DNA of 64,000 bases from the NCBI GenBank assembly GCA_003260075.1, contig QLIY01000339.1, positions 53,121-117,120 on the forward strand. Direction: 5' to 3'. This stretch comes from Phallusia mammillata. Lineage: Eukaryota; Chordata; Ascidiacea; Phlebobranchia; Ascidiidae. Below, piece after piece: positions 48,163 to 59,672 of the stretch. How positions within the stretch are numbered: the first letter of the stretch is position 1; each line of letters opens with the position of its first letter. Below the pieces are notes generated by a model. The model ran no database searches. It was not told the DNA's origin and was given only the letters and a program-made list of their open reading frames with translations. The position numbers and the translations under genes are program-made.

Positions 48163-48863
48163 GTTTTATGTTGTTAATAAGCAACATAAACTAATCTGGT
48201 CAATTGCATATTGTGCTATTGTTTAATCACACAAATCAGTTAATTTAATCAGAATGGTTAATCTTAAGCCTTTGTTTATTAACAAATACTAAAATTCATG
48301 TTTTTTCCAAATAGGAGTGTTTTTGTATAAACTTTGATTGTTAACTCTTTTATAATTCATACAAAGCCTCAAACATTTTAAACACACAAATTTATTGCCT
48401 TTATTATGATGTACAGTCAAATAGAAGTGCTATTGCTTTTTTTGCACCACCAATTTTATCATTTTAGCCAAAAATATTTTTAGCCCCTATGTTTTGTTTT
48501 CATTGTCATTTAAATTCAAATCTTCAAAACTATTGTTCCGAATATTATGATCTCTATTGTGCACTTACCCACTATTGTCAACTCATATTGATTGTTATGC
48601 AAATCAGATTTTAACATGCAAAGTATATGATATGCACCCTAAAATGTTCAATATAATAGTTCCTGTGCCTGCCTTAAAAGATAAATATCACAAATCAGTG
48701 TTTTACAATTTTTATGTGTACATTATAAATTATGAGGAGTGTGTTTTACAAACTGAAAAAAAGTATTGTTTTTGTTTTCGACTGTTAGGTTTTGCAGGCG
48801 GTTTTAACATTTTACATACTTAGAAAACATTACATTTAGATATGTATTTTGATAAGCATGCAA

Positions 48864-48982
48864 AGTAGAGCTACTAACACAGGAACTCACACCATAGGTT
48901 TGCCAATTGCCACGTATGCTCTGTTACGCCATCTACCGGAAATTATCAAACCTATTGTGTAAGTTCCTATAACTAGCTCTAA
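48864..48982. repeat. Small hairpin repeat
   Basis: gagctactaacacaggaact and caccataggtttg are mirrored by caaacctattgtg and agttcctataactagctc. It shares taacac-ggaact and a gtatgctctgttacgcc centre with the hairpin at 40560-40775, so the two are family members. Confidence 0.7.
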
Positions 48983-49310
48983 CTTGCATTCTTACCAAAA
49001 TGCATTATTTGAAGATAATGTTTCTGAGTCTGTAAAATGTTACAAAAATATTTGTAAGGTCATATGGTTTCTATTATTATAAAAACAATTCATTAGTGGG
49101 TAAATAATTTCAAGACCTGGGGTTTGTAGGTTAGTTTCAGTTTTCCTCGGTGGTCCCAAAGGGAAAGTTTACTTATATTTGTACATGTAGTTTTTAGATA
49201 GGTCTGGGAATATGACCAGTAAAATTGACAAAAGACTAAATTTTCACACATCATTATGACGTCATCAAAAACACGACCGTTCGAAAACCCTACTTTTATT
49301 TACTTTATTG

Positions 49311-49746
49311 CAGTGGTTCCCAACCTTTTTGTAGTCACGGACCCCTTTTATAAGTTGTATAGGTCCGCGGACGACCAACGTAATGTAGTCTTGTTGTGTT
49401 TTTCGCTTCCTGCATTATACGTTATTATACTTTCGCTTTTTAGGGGAGAATTTAATCAACCTTCACAGTCGTTCAATCTCAATACAGTTCTGTGGTGTAG
49501 CAGTCAATGCAGCGAAGAAATAAAATTTCTGGTGTACAATACTTGAAACAAAGCAGTTTTCTTGGTCCAAGGGTTTGAAAACCATTTTGCACTCATATGC
49601 CGGATTATAAAAAGCGGTTTGGGAACTTAAAAATATTGTACTGTTGGTTAATGGTACCTACTTAGTATGTTTTTACCTCCACGGACCCCCTGAAACCATC
49701 TCACAGACTCCTTGGGGTTTCGCGAATCCCAGGTTTGGAACCACTG
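49311..49746. mobile_element. hAT-type element (436 bp)
   Basis: Ends cagtggttcccaacc and ggtttggaaccactg with an exact 8-bp duplication ctttattg at 49303-49310 and 49747-49754. Near both ends 'acggacccc' recurs. Confidence 0.9.
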
Positions 49747-50427
49747 CTTTATTGGATGGATTTAGGTTATGTAAAGGACAACGGCACAATTATACCGGAC
49801 CGTTAATGAAGGCGGTGGCTGCAAAAAACTAGATGTGAAACTAATGTCTAACAAACGAACGTATTTTCTGCCCAAACTTCTTTCCTAATCCGAAGCCATA
49901 GAATGTTTTCTTGCCAACCGCCACTAAAATAATAAATTTCGACTAGACAAATGGTTTGGTGGATGTTATTTAAAAGCTAGTCTATAATGAGGAAATCACT
50001 GATTTCTATAAACACTGGATTACGCTACTGGCCGTCACGGTTGAAGCAAATTGAAGCGTAATGGCGGCTGCTAAAGGAAGCCCAAAAAATGCATTGCGGC
50101 AATGGGGTTAGAGTGGAAAAAATTCGATAAATCTTGTTTTAAGCAATTGTATAGCAATTGTTGGCAAGTATTCATGGTTCTCGAGTCAATCCCTTTTCAG
50201 TGGGTGTTGTGCAAAATACCCCCTTCCCCCTGAATTGTGTTGCATTTGCATTACTGACAATTGTCAGACCTCGGCAGCTTTTACCCTATTTATTTTGTGA
50301 TCTGACGAAACTAGTTAAGCAGAAGTTTTTTACGTTCCAAATTGTGTAATTTATTTTACGAGTGGGTTGTAAGGAAATGTGGGCAAGCGGGCAAAGTAGA
50401 GGCTTTACATTTAACGCTTGGCAAGAT

Positions 50428-50689
50428 TAGGCCTACCATTTACATCCTCTTTTTGGAGGACATGTCGTCCTTTTTAACAAAAACCAAGTTGTCCTCTCGG
50501 ATTTTACATTTTTTAAAACCAACAAGGTTATTTTAGTGTGGTGATGTGATAAACGTTAAACTTCATCCGAATTATAATTCAATATCGTCTAATTTCTACG
50601 GCTTTTATGTTTTTGGGGCCAATTAGATTTTTTCATGTTCTTTTCAACAATGTGTCCGCCTTTTGGAGGATGGAAATATGGTAGCCCTA
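50428..50689. mobile_element. hAT-type element (262 bp), different subfamily
   Basis: Ends taggcctaccat and atggtagcccta with an exact 8-bp duplication ggcaagat at 50420-50427 and 50690-50697. The ends continue as loosely inverted catcctctttttggagga and tccgccttttggaggatgg. Confidence 0.8.
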
Positions 50690-51358
50690 GGCAAGATTAG
50701 CCAGCTTTCATGACGTTAGAAACTAAGCAACTAAACAACATTCAAATTACAACACGGTTATTCAACAAACAACCCTACAAAGTAAAAATGCAAAAAAGTT
50801 TGATTCCACTTTGAAGATTTACATTATGTTTATGTGCTGCAGATACATAACAAATTATTTCAACTTGCTTTAGATTTTGGAATTTATGAGTAAAAAAAAA
50901 CAGCCGTTTGTTGACATTGATTAGTCCCCAGTTTTGTGCGAAAGCAAGAGGTACTAAAGGTAAAAAACTGCTACAATATTGAAGACAGCATTAGAATCCT
51001 TTACACACATAAGAGATTTCTGTTTGTGTGTTGGAAATGCACATTACTGCAAAAAATGTGAAATCAGTTGTCAAACAATCTTTTTACGAAAAACAAAGAT
51101 GGAGTGTCTATTTTGTTGTGCTTGTGTGTTTGTGTGTTTTTCTTCTCCGCAGTCTAAAAAGTATTTTTTCATAAAAGTCACACCAATGTTTTTTTGTCAA
51201 TGTGTTAATCAACTTGAGTTTTTTTCAAACCTCCATTTCGGGTAAAATTGCTTTACAAACGTTACATCTACGAGGTGTTTTGTTGGTGTTAGTCAACATG
51301 TGTGTTTTCAAATGTACATATTATGCACACCTTTCCAATCACATCGTTGGGGTTCTCT

Positions 51359-52656
51359 TTAGGTGTGTATCGACATGTGTACTTTTAAATTTTCCCTTCT
51401 GTTAAATCTTTTCTCACAAACAACACATCGATAAGGTTTCTCGCCAGTGTGGGTTATCTTGTGTCTTCTCAAATTTCCATTAGACTTGAATTTCTTTTCA
51501 CAAACATCACATCCATAAAGTTTTTCTTTGCTGTGTATCAACATGTGATCTTTCAATTCTTCGTTTTGAAAAAATCGTTTTTTACAAATATGACATTGAT
51601 GCGGTCGTTCGTTGGTGTGAACCAACATGTGTGTTTTCAAATTTCCCCTCCTGTTAAATCTTTTCTGACAAACAACGCATTGATAAGGCTTCTCGTCCGT
51701 GTGGGTTATCTTGTGTTTTCTTAGATTTCCATCCGAATTAAATCTCTTTTCACAAACATCACATCGATAAGGTTTCTCTTTGGTGTGAGGGGGGGGGGTA
51801 ACAAGTGTGCTTTCAAATCTCCATTTTGGCGAAATCGTTTTTCACAAATATGACATTGATGCGGTCTTTCATTAGTGTGAATCAACATGTGTGTTCTCAA
51901 ACTTCCAACTTGTGTGAATCTTTTCTTACAAACAACACATAGATGGGGTCTTTCATTGGTGTGTGTCAACATGTGTCTTTGTAAATTTCCGATGGTTTGA
52001 AATCTTTTTTCACAAAGCTTACATAGATGCGGTTTCTCTTTAGTGTGTGTCAACATGTGTGTTTTCAAATTATTACGAATAATGAATGTTTTCTCACAAA
52101 CATCACATCGAAAAGGTTTCTCATCGGTGTGTGTCAACATGTGTGTTGTCAAATTTCCACGGATACTAAATCTTTTTTCACAAATATTACATTGATGAGG
52201 TTTTTCACCTGTGTGTATCAACATGTGTCTTTTCATATATCCTTGTTGGTTAAATCCTTTTCCGCAAACTTCACATCTATGAGGTTTCTCGTTATTGTGT
52301 ATCATTAGGTGGTTTTTTAAATTTCCGTTTGTCTGAAATCTTTTTCCACATACCTCACAGGCATGAGGTTGTTTTCCAGTGTGAATCATTATGTGATTTT
52401 TTAAAGTTCCATGAGAACTGAATCTTTTTCCGCAATCTTCACATTTATAAGGTTTCTCTCCAGTGTGAGTCCTTAAGTGGTTTTTCAAATTTCCACGAGT
52501 ACTGAAATTTTTTTCACAAATCTTACAAAAATTAGCTTTCTTACTACCACGAGCTGACTTGTGTGTTTTTCCATGTTGTTGGAAGTTTGTTGATAAACCA
52601 ATCTTCTTTTCATTAGGGGAAGATGGTTGCTTAGAGCCGAAATCCTTGGTTTTCAT
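51359..52656 (-). CDS. C2H2 zinc-finger protein, about 14 fingers, frame broken by a poly-G run
   Basis: The ATG at 52656 opens a short basic lead (about 40 residues) and then tandem C2H2 fingers with HTGEKP-like linkers. Nine fingers precede a run of ten G on the plus strand (51789-51798). The ninth finger (DLKAHLL) is followed by 11 bases where the other fingers have one codon, so the frame shifts. The frame resumes at KEKPYRC for five more fingers and stops at 51359. Fingers 9-11 and 12-14 look like a duplicated three-finger block. Below 51359 at least one more finger can be read in other frames (RRCNVCK), so the C-terminus is decaying or the stop is recent. Such arrays usually bind DNA. 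There is no KRAB or other effector domain that I can see. No introns are needed. Confidence 0.85.
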
Positions 52657-55600
52657 CTCTCTTTATGTGGTTGATCAATTTTTCTTACTAATATTGTGAG
52701 TTAAACTAGGATGGAATTTATGCAATAGTGTTGTCCTTGTTCTGTCAGAAGAGGAGTAGTATTACTAGTTTCGTGCTGCATATATTTAGTTCAATTATCT
52801 TGATTACGTAAAAAATGTACCAACATAAGCGAAACAATGTTCCAAGGATGGCAGGACGGTATGGAACAGTACGACAGTCAACCTTTTATTTCGAATGAGC
52901 GGGTTTTGTAGTGGGGCAGCTTATTTTGACACCTCTCCCATGAAGGCATATCATAAAATTTGTCCAGATCTGATTTCAATTGGTTTATTTGAATCTACTT
53001 TACGATTTTGGTAGGTACGCCCTTCGTAACAAGGTACGTGGTAGGTTCAATACGTACCATACGGCCATCCTTGCAATGTTTACGTCTTGCTAAATTCAAA
53101 ACGATTTAAGCAACAAAGACAGTAATGTTAAACATGGCATTAAAATATGGCTAAGTTGGCAAAAAACCAAGACTCCTTTTCGCTAATGGTCAAATATCTA
53201 GCACAGAAAAATGTATTCCGTGACACTCTCAAGCCTATTTCTCTGATTTAGCTCGACACTAAATTTCGGGTGCAAGTTAATTAATTCTCATAGAATTCAC
53301 TGTTACAATAGTATCATGAACAAACAAAAAAATAATGTAAAACAAAGAATTGTCACGTAAAAGCCTGTGATTTTTCTTTGATGACTAGTTGCAATCATAT
53401 GTTATTACTTTCTTGTATGTCAGATGTTAGGTCGCGTTAGTCAGTTGCAAGTTTTAGGCAAATCGTGAAGACTTGACATTGACATGGTTCTACAAATGTT
53501 ACTACCAAATCTCCATGTACAACAACCTCTATGAAAAGCATCTTTTGCAAACCTCTCCGTAGTAAAGGTACAATATAAATCCGGGCCCGTTTGTATCAAA
53601 ACATTTGTCCGAATTAGGCGAAGATCCTGATTAACCGAAGACGATTAGTTCAAACCTTACCACATTAAAAAATATCTTTACCTCAATTATTGTCAAAATT
53701 TAGCGAAACCGAGGTTCGCTGTGCTTATCGAATGTAACTTTGTCCCATTTTGTAACTGGTTTATAACAAGTTTTTCACCACAACTCAGGCATGTCAAAAC
53801 ATGATTTAAATTTGCCTTCTAACTAAGATATACATTTTCACTAAACACTATAACATTGTCTGCTTAAGTTCAAATATTTAGCACATTTAGCTGCACACAC
53901 ATTTATTTATTTGAATCCCAAAATATAAACAAAGCCTGTTTAATATTCAAAATATTTCAGCCCAAAATTAGCTAAACAGACAGATTTACAGGGCTATTCT
54001 TATTCTTGGCGCATTTTAACGTTGATTGGAGGTGGCAGAATGTGTTGCAAACAGAACACATATTTCACTCATGCATTAAAACTATCTGATAAGCCTAACT
54101 CTAGACGGAAGTTTAAGCTAATCGCCATCAACTGCTTTCCACTGCATTTAGCTGTGCAACTATTTTCCTTTTCAGGCGTGTCTGATTACAAGCGTCATTC
54201 ATAATGGTGCGTGTAAGTTGATCGCTTAAAGGTTAACTTTCTCAAATTTAGCCCAACATAACAGACCACTGGAAAAATAGTTAAGCTGTACGTCCTTAAC
54301 ATAATGTACAAACAAAAATGCCATAACGGAACCAAGTATTGTGCACAATAGTTTTGCCTCTCTGCTGAAAAGTCACTCAACTTGTTTTATGACCTTTGAG
54401 TTGATGCACATACATAAAATGATTTAGATAGTAATCAGTTTGTGTAGCTGCGGCCATTTGTACGTTCTGATATGACTGGTTCGAAATTAGAGCAATCAAT
54501 GACACGTCAAATGCTACATAGCCTTTGTACATAAAACGTAAAACAGTTTATTTGCCCAGTCAGTTGGTACAACAGTCTTATTATTCCTCTACCAGTGCTC
54601 TCAAACAGCAACACAAACTTGACTGTCGTGCTAATACAGTTTATACTGTGACAAATGTGTCACTCTAGTACTACACACTTTGTTCACCACCTAAAGTGAT
54701 AATTAGTTTCGGTCTAAAGCTGCTTTCGAGACCAGATAGCCTACTTATGCTTGGGGCATTAACTGTGCGCACCAACGCGTGTAACTGGAACAGTCGTGAA
54801 GTGACGTCAGTGCGTAGTTGCCGTCACGGTTAAGCGGACACGAAAAAATGGCTTGTGCTCACATACAGCACTGGCTGACAGATCAAATGTCTCGCGCTAC
54901 AGTTATTTCTAATGATGGCCTTTCATTTTATCATTTCTTTGTGTAAGCCTTGGCAGGGACTTATCAATGATTGGTCTGATTTAGAACGTTGAGATGATTT
55001 TAGTTTCTGCATAAATGTAACACAAACAAACTTACCGTTAGCAGTAATAAAGTACCTCCCATACAATGCTATTGTCCATGTAACAGTCACTAACTGAACA
55101 ACTTGAGTAGCAATAACACGCTGCTTAAATACATACAACCTATTGAGGAGTGTAGTGAATGGTTACCAGTAAAAACGTTAAGCCGTTGATAGCAAGTGGT
55201 TCGTTTGAAGCAAACATTGGCCGAACGTGGAAATAAACACATATGTTTACATGGTAAATAGTCGTTAGACCTCCCAATTTCGCACTTTTACGCATTATAG
55301 GAAGCAAATGGGTTGTTTCAAACCAGAGCAAGCTGTCAGAGTTTGCCAACAATTTAGTTTATGAGTCAGTTGGTACAACAAATGTCTTATTACCGCCCAG
55401 ATGTTTCTTTAAAAAGCAACGGTGCACGAAAGGTTGAAAATCACTGGTCTTCACTGATGATACCTTATTGGTCGAAACAGTGTGCATTGTTTGTAGCTTA
55501 ACATGTATTACTTTTTAAAAATGAAAACAAAAACTTTGTTGTCCCAGTAACCACCTTTATGTTTCACTAGTTTTTACTTCTTTACGTTTCGGTCTAGTTA

Positions 55601-56393
55601 AATTGGGGACTACGAGAATATCGGACGGTCGTCACATGTCGAGGCGGGAGTTGGGCCTCAACAAAAACGCACCTTATCACAAAAGTACAGAATGTAATAC
55701 ATGTGTTTGGGTTATCGAATGTATAGGTCACCTTAATCCTTGAAGGGGCGCGTTTTGATTTAACTCATTTTAAGTTTGTCCATGCACTTTTGGCATGAAA
55801 TCTTTGTTGGATTTGGATGCACTAACCACTGGATTATATTGTCGTCAATTGTCAATGAAGTTTGCTTACAGTGCGCCAAACCTACTTTCTTGTGAGCCCA
55901 CGTCACATAACGCGTTTAAATACGGTGTAGCTGCAGCACATTGTACACTTTTGCACGAAAGCTGTCCTTTCTAAATGTTTCTGTTCATGTCGTTGCAAAG
56001 TGGCGCAGATATTTCCGACTTGGTAAGAAGCTGTGATTAATGTCACAATTTTTTCATGAATAAAGTGACGCGGAAGGGAAGCAACTGCCTTACTTTGACA
56101 TCAGAGAGCCAATACATAATGTGCTGCGCTGAATATTCTTGCTGTGCTTTAAACTTTTGTGAGTTTAATGTTCTTTTTTCGATTATTTTGATATCACCTC
56201 AATACATACTTATGTGCCACTGTAATTAAAACCTTTTAATCGGTATTTATGCTTCCGTGTAACTGATTGCTTAAGAGACCTTGTAGGAAATAGGTATGTG
56301 TATTGCGTGTTCTAGTTCGACTTACGCTTCCGATTGTGCTAACAGCAATAGTCCAGTCGTTGGTTAGTTTGTTTTATTATAACACCAACAGTA
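52657..56393. other. Region between the zinc-finger gene and the large transposon
   Basis: One hAT element (52843-53073) is listed separately. The rest is AT-rich with chance ORFs. Around 55985-56030 a fragment (gcgcagatatttccgact, tggtaag) resembles one arm of the MITE family at 21.7 and 27.9 kb. Confidence 0.4.
52843..53073. mobile_element. hAT-type element (231 bp)
   Basis: Ends caaggatggcaggacgg and acggccatccttg are flanked by caatgttc (52835-52842) and caatgttt (53074-53081), an 8-bp duplication with one mismatch. Non-coding. Confidence 0.75.
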
Positions 56394-56524
56394 CACTGTT
56401 ATTTGTGTTGGGTAGTGGCTACCCAAAAGTTTGGGCACTTATGTTAAGAAACCCCGAAAATTGCGTTGGGTTGTGGATGCCCAATTTTGTTGTGTAGTAA
56501 GTTGTTTTGCCTGATTTGGGTATA

Positions 56525-56599
<75 letters not shown>

Positions 56600-56720
56600 G
56601 TTGGGCACTCATATTGGGCAAAATCATGTTTACCCAAACAAGCAAACTAATATTTTTGGGTACCTCAAACTGGGTACAATCATATATGCCCAATTGAGTA
56701 AAGCACTAGATGAATAAAAA
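56394..56720. repeat. Left subterminal repeats, TTGGGTA/TACCCAA
   Basis: Short motifs ttgggta, tacccaa, ttgggc and gcccaa occur in both orientations, roughly every 20-40 bp. The first pair (gttgggtagtggctaccc) forms a small palindrome next to the terminus. A 74-G run interrupts the set. Confidence 0.85.
56525..56598. other. 74-base poly-G run in the transposon left end
   Basis: Pure G between gggtata and agttgggc. Subterminal repeats on both sides would frustrate assembly, which fits a gap placeholder. Confidence 0.6.
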
Positions 56721-56821
56721 AACTACAAGTGTATTTGGAAAAGAAGGAACAGCCACAAAAATAAAACAGGAATTGTATGTGGCAAGACAGTAACTGAACG
56801 AAACAACATGATACAGGTAAC

Positions 56822-57065
56822 AGTACCAGTAATATCACAGTAAGGACATTGAAAACATTATCTGTTTGAGAGTACTAGTAATATCACAGTAAGGACAAAG
56901 TAAACATTATCTGTTTGAGAGTACCAGTAATATCACAGTAAGAACATTGAAAACAAAGAACTTTGAAAACATTTGCTGTTTGAGAGTACCAGTAATATCA
57001 CAGTAAGAACATTAAAAACATTTGCTGTTTGAGAGTACCACTAATATCACAGTAAAAACATCAGA
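56822..57065 (+). repeat. 49-bp tandem repeat inside the transposon
   Basis: Five units with gtaccagtaatatcacagta and acattatctgtttgagagt start at about 56822, 56871, 56920, 56985 and 57034. The fourth spacing is 65 because of a short internal insertion. The array lies between the subterminal repeats and the 3' end of the minus-strand gene. Confidence 0.85.
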
Positions 57066-57132
57066 AACATTGGACTTTTTGGTAAATAAAAATAGGCAAA
57101 TGTCTGTTACAACATTATTTATAAGTAAGAAA

Positions 57133-59334
57133 TTAATTACATTTTAGCATCAGGGCTAATTCTAGTACACTGCTACAAAGGGAATCAGGTTTTTGTATAG
57201 GTAATTTAAACACATAAACTTGAAGAAACTGCATTACTTTTTTAACATGCTGGCAATATTCGTAATTTAAAACATAGTGATAAGCCATTACTGCAACTAC
57301 TCCTTTGAAAATATTTTCAACATCCAAAATGGGTGATTGATCTATGAACAGTGTTATTTTATGATGTTGTGCTACGGTGCCATAGACTGCCAAAAATGGC
57401 TGCAAGCGGTCAGGAATAGCACTTGCAATTTCTGAAACTGTTGTATTAATCTGCAATACAAAACACTTTATTAGCTCTTTTGCATACAAACAGTAATTTT
57501 ATGCTCTTCGACCTACCGGAAAAAAGTCAACCACATAACAATGTTGATCGTACTTCCGTTTTGTGTTTCCTTTTAGAGCACAGCAAAGGAGCTGCAGTCC
57601 AGTAACAAAAATTAAATCTGTAAAAATAACCTGCATGTATAAATATAGGGCACAAATTTGTTCTTGAAATTGTGTTATAACTCATTCCCAGATGCCGCTT
57701 TTTGACTTGATATTCTCACATCAGTTATAATGCAGTGCCATCTTACTACATATTATACAAAGGCTCTTTAACTGAAGCTCATGAGCAAATCATAGTGGGA
57801 TTAAAACAAAGTTACAATTCTACTTAACTAAGAATCAATCATAAAATGAAGTTCACCTTCATTTTCTTCCAAATAACTATCGTCCAAAGGTAAAATTTCC
57901 AAAACTTTTTGCACTGAAAGACTTTTTTGTTGTTTTTTTAGTGTGTGCTCAAGCACTGATTTCATAATTTCCACCCCAAGTTTATGGATGTGGTGGTTGC
58001 TTGCACAAACATGTGGTTGCAGTCTTTCAAATTCCGAAACAATCTAAAAGCCAAAATAAAAAAATAGTCATACAAAATTTGCGTACAAAAAGATAATTAC
58101 CACATTTACCTCATCATAAACTTTTAGAGCAGGCCAATCTGCAAATACATCTTTCGCAGGGGGATTGTTATCCACAATGAATTTATGCCGAAAACAACAG
58201 GTCTCTTTCATTTTATTTGAAATCATTTTTTTGTTTCTTTGTACCATGGGCTTAACAAACTCCTCTTTCATCATCTAAAAACAAACAAGAAATAAATTTT
58301 AGTCAACAACAACTGAAATATACACCTGATAAAATACCTCTTTTGATATATGCATGTCCTCCTCAGAATCCCCACAAAAAGCAGTCATTTTTTTCCTTTT
58401 GAGAACATTGGTGGCAGCAACACCAGATGCATTATTGTACGATCGTTTTGATGATGTTGGCTGCTCACTCAGTTTTCTTTGTTGTTTTGCCTGTGTATTA
58501 AGCTTCTGCGTGACTTTACGCAACCAAAATTTCTGTTGGAAATGTATGGTAATTAGTTACACTAGAAAGCAAAACAGTCTTTACATTTCTGATTGCCACT
58601 ACTAACCATTGCTTCATCCTGACTTAATCCCAGTGCTGCTTTCCCAATTTTAATAAATGTTGACACCGCCATTTTTCTCAGTGCTGGTGTGGGATATCTG
58701 CAAAAGTCAAACATATTTGCTTTGAATTAATTGCATTACTAAAATTCAGCCATTTTATACGTTTCATAATGTTTTAGGGCATTTATTAATGCAGTAGTGA
58801 TGTCCCTTTTTCCAGTTTCAGTTATCACACCAGTGCGTATAGTTTCCCGGCCATGATAGTTAAATTTAAAACGATACTCTGGGAACTCTTTTGGTACTGG
58901 TCTGGATAAATTGGGCACCACAGATAAATCATCCAAAATTTCTGAACTTTCATTAGATATGGAACTTGAAGAGGTAATACTAATGTCAGATTCAGATAAT
59001 GGAACGGTGTCAGAATCACTTTCAACTTCTATTGATGGGGGTGCTTTTTGTTTAAAATGGTTGACTATTTTCAACAAATAACCCAATGGTATGCACGGAA
59101 AAGCTTTCTTCAAAGTGTCAAATTCTGTTTCTGTAATAGTATTTGAATCCATACAGTTTTCTACAAACAAACCACGTTGTTAAAAAAGTATACTTATACT
59201 TAACACACACTAAACACGGACAATCACTAACCTTTTAGTAAGTCGCAAATGCCATCGGCTTGCTCACCAGGTACTGATATTCTATCTAAAATTCCCCGGG
59301 TTTCAATTATCGTTTCCTCCAAAGATAAGTTCAT
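57133..59334 (-). CDS. Transposon partner protein, 519 residues, 8 exons, function unknown
   Basis: Exons, minus strand: 59334-59232, 59160-58761, 58697-58607, 58532-58338, 58274-58110, 58043-57857, 57617-57517, 57450-57133. All phases agree. The N-terminal part is acidic and Ser-rich (ESDSDT, ITSSSSIS). Then come FPEYRFKFNYHG and a segment (YPTPALRKMAV) that recalls uncharacterised proteins common in fish and cnidarian genomes. A basic stretch (LKRKKM) could be a nuclear signal. The C-terminal half (LVIDQ is absent; it reads TLFIDQSP and LNYEYCQHVKK) looks folded but is unfamiliar to me. No nuclease motif is seen. Its position, divergent from the transposase in one element, suggests a helper protein such as the TnpA of plant CACTA elements, which binds subterminal repeats. 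That role is inference. Confidence 0.75.
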
Positions 59335-59672
59335 TTTTTAATATTTAATTGTTACATGCACCTCCTAAGACAAATAAAGCAACAGTAAAACAGGCTAAAT
59401 GTTACTACCAGCAGCAGTGACCTCGCTTTGTCGCCGCGCTAAACGAAATGGTCATTTTCGCGCCACTGTATTTTTCCCGCTCCGCCACGAGTTATAAATG
59501 ACGTCACTGAAGTTTGAACATTCAACCAATGAGCGGGCGCGCAGACTTAAACTTTGCAATACGTCATCGCGTCGTATGCCGTCATACAATAATTGTTTCA
59601 TTTTGTTGTTACGAGTGGATAGTTGGAAAAAAGAAAACTTGGCCAATTTGCATTGACTTTGGAAACGATAAT
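59335..59672. promoter_or_regulatory. Shared divergent promoter of the transposon genes
   Basis: Only 338 bp separate the two start codons. TATAAA at 59493-59498 runs directly into the palindromic TGACGTCA at 59499-59506, about 170 bp before the plus-strand ATG. A second tacgtcatcgcg lies about 60 bp on. The minus-strand gene shows no clear TATA, so it may use the CRE-like site alone. Confidence 0.5.

Larger units (their letters stand above)
48163..51358. other. Region between TM6SF and zinc-finger genes
   Basis: Holds a small hairpin repeat (48864-48982) and two hAT elements (49311-49746 and 50428-50689), listed separately. AT-rich otherwise. No exon is supported. The last 150 bp contain decayed finger sequence (see the zinc-finger gene). 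Confidence 0.45.

Noticed and set aside
56419-56693. Two overlapping minus-strand polyproline ORFs
   Set aside because: They arise from the 74-G run within subterminal repeats.
58739-58761. Reading the partner gene's second exon through to its TAG
   Set aside because: A GT donor at 58760 joins in frame to the acceptor at 58697 and restores a long protein, so the stop is intronic.
59514-59672. Extending the transposase upstream to 59514
   Set aside because: That start is a TTG, the extension runs through the promoter with its TATA/CRE site close by, and it looks non-coding.
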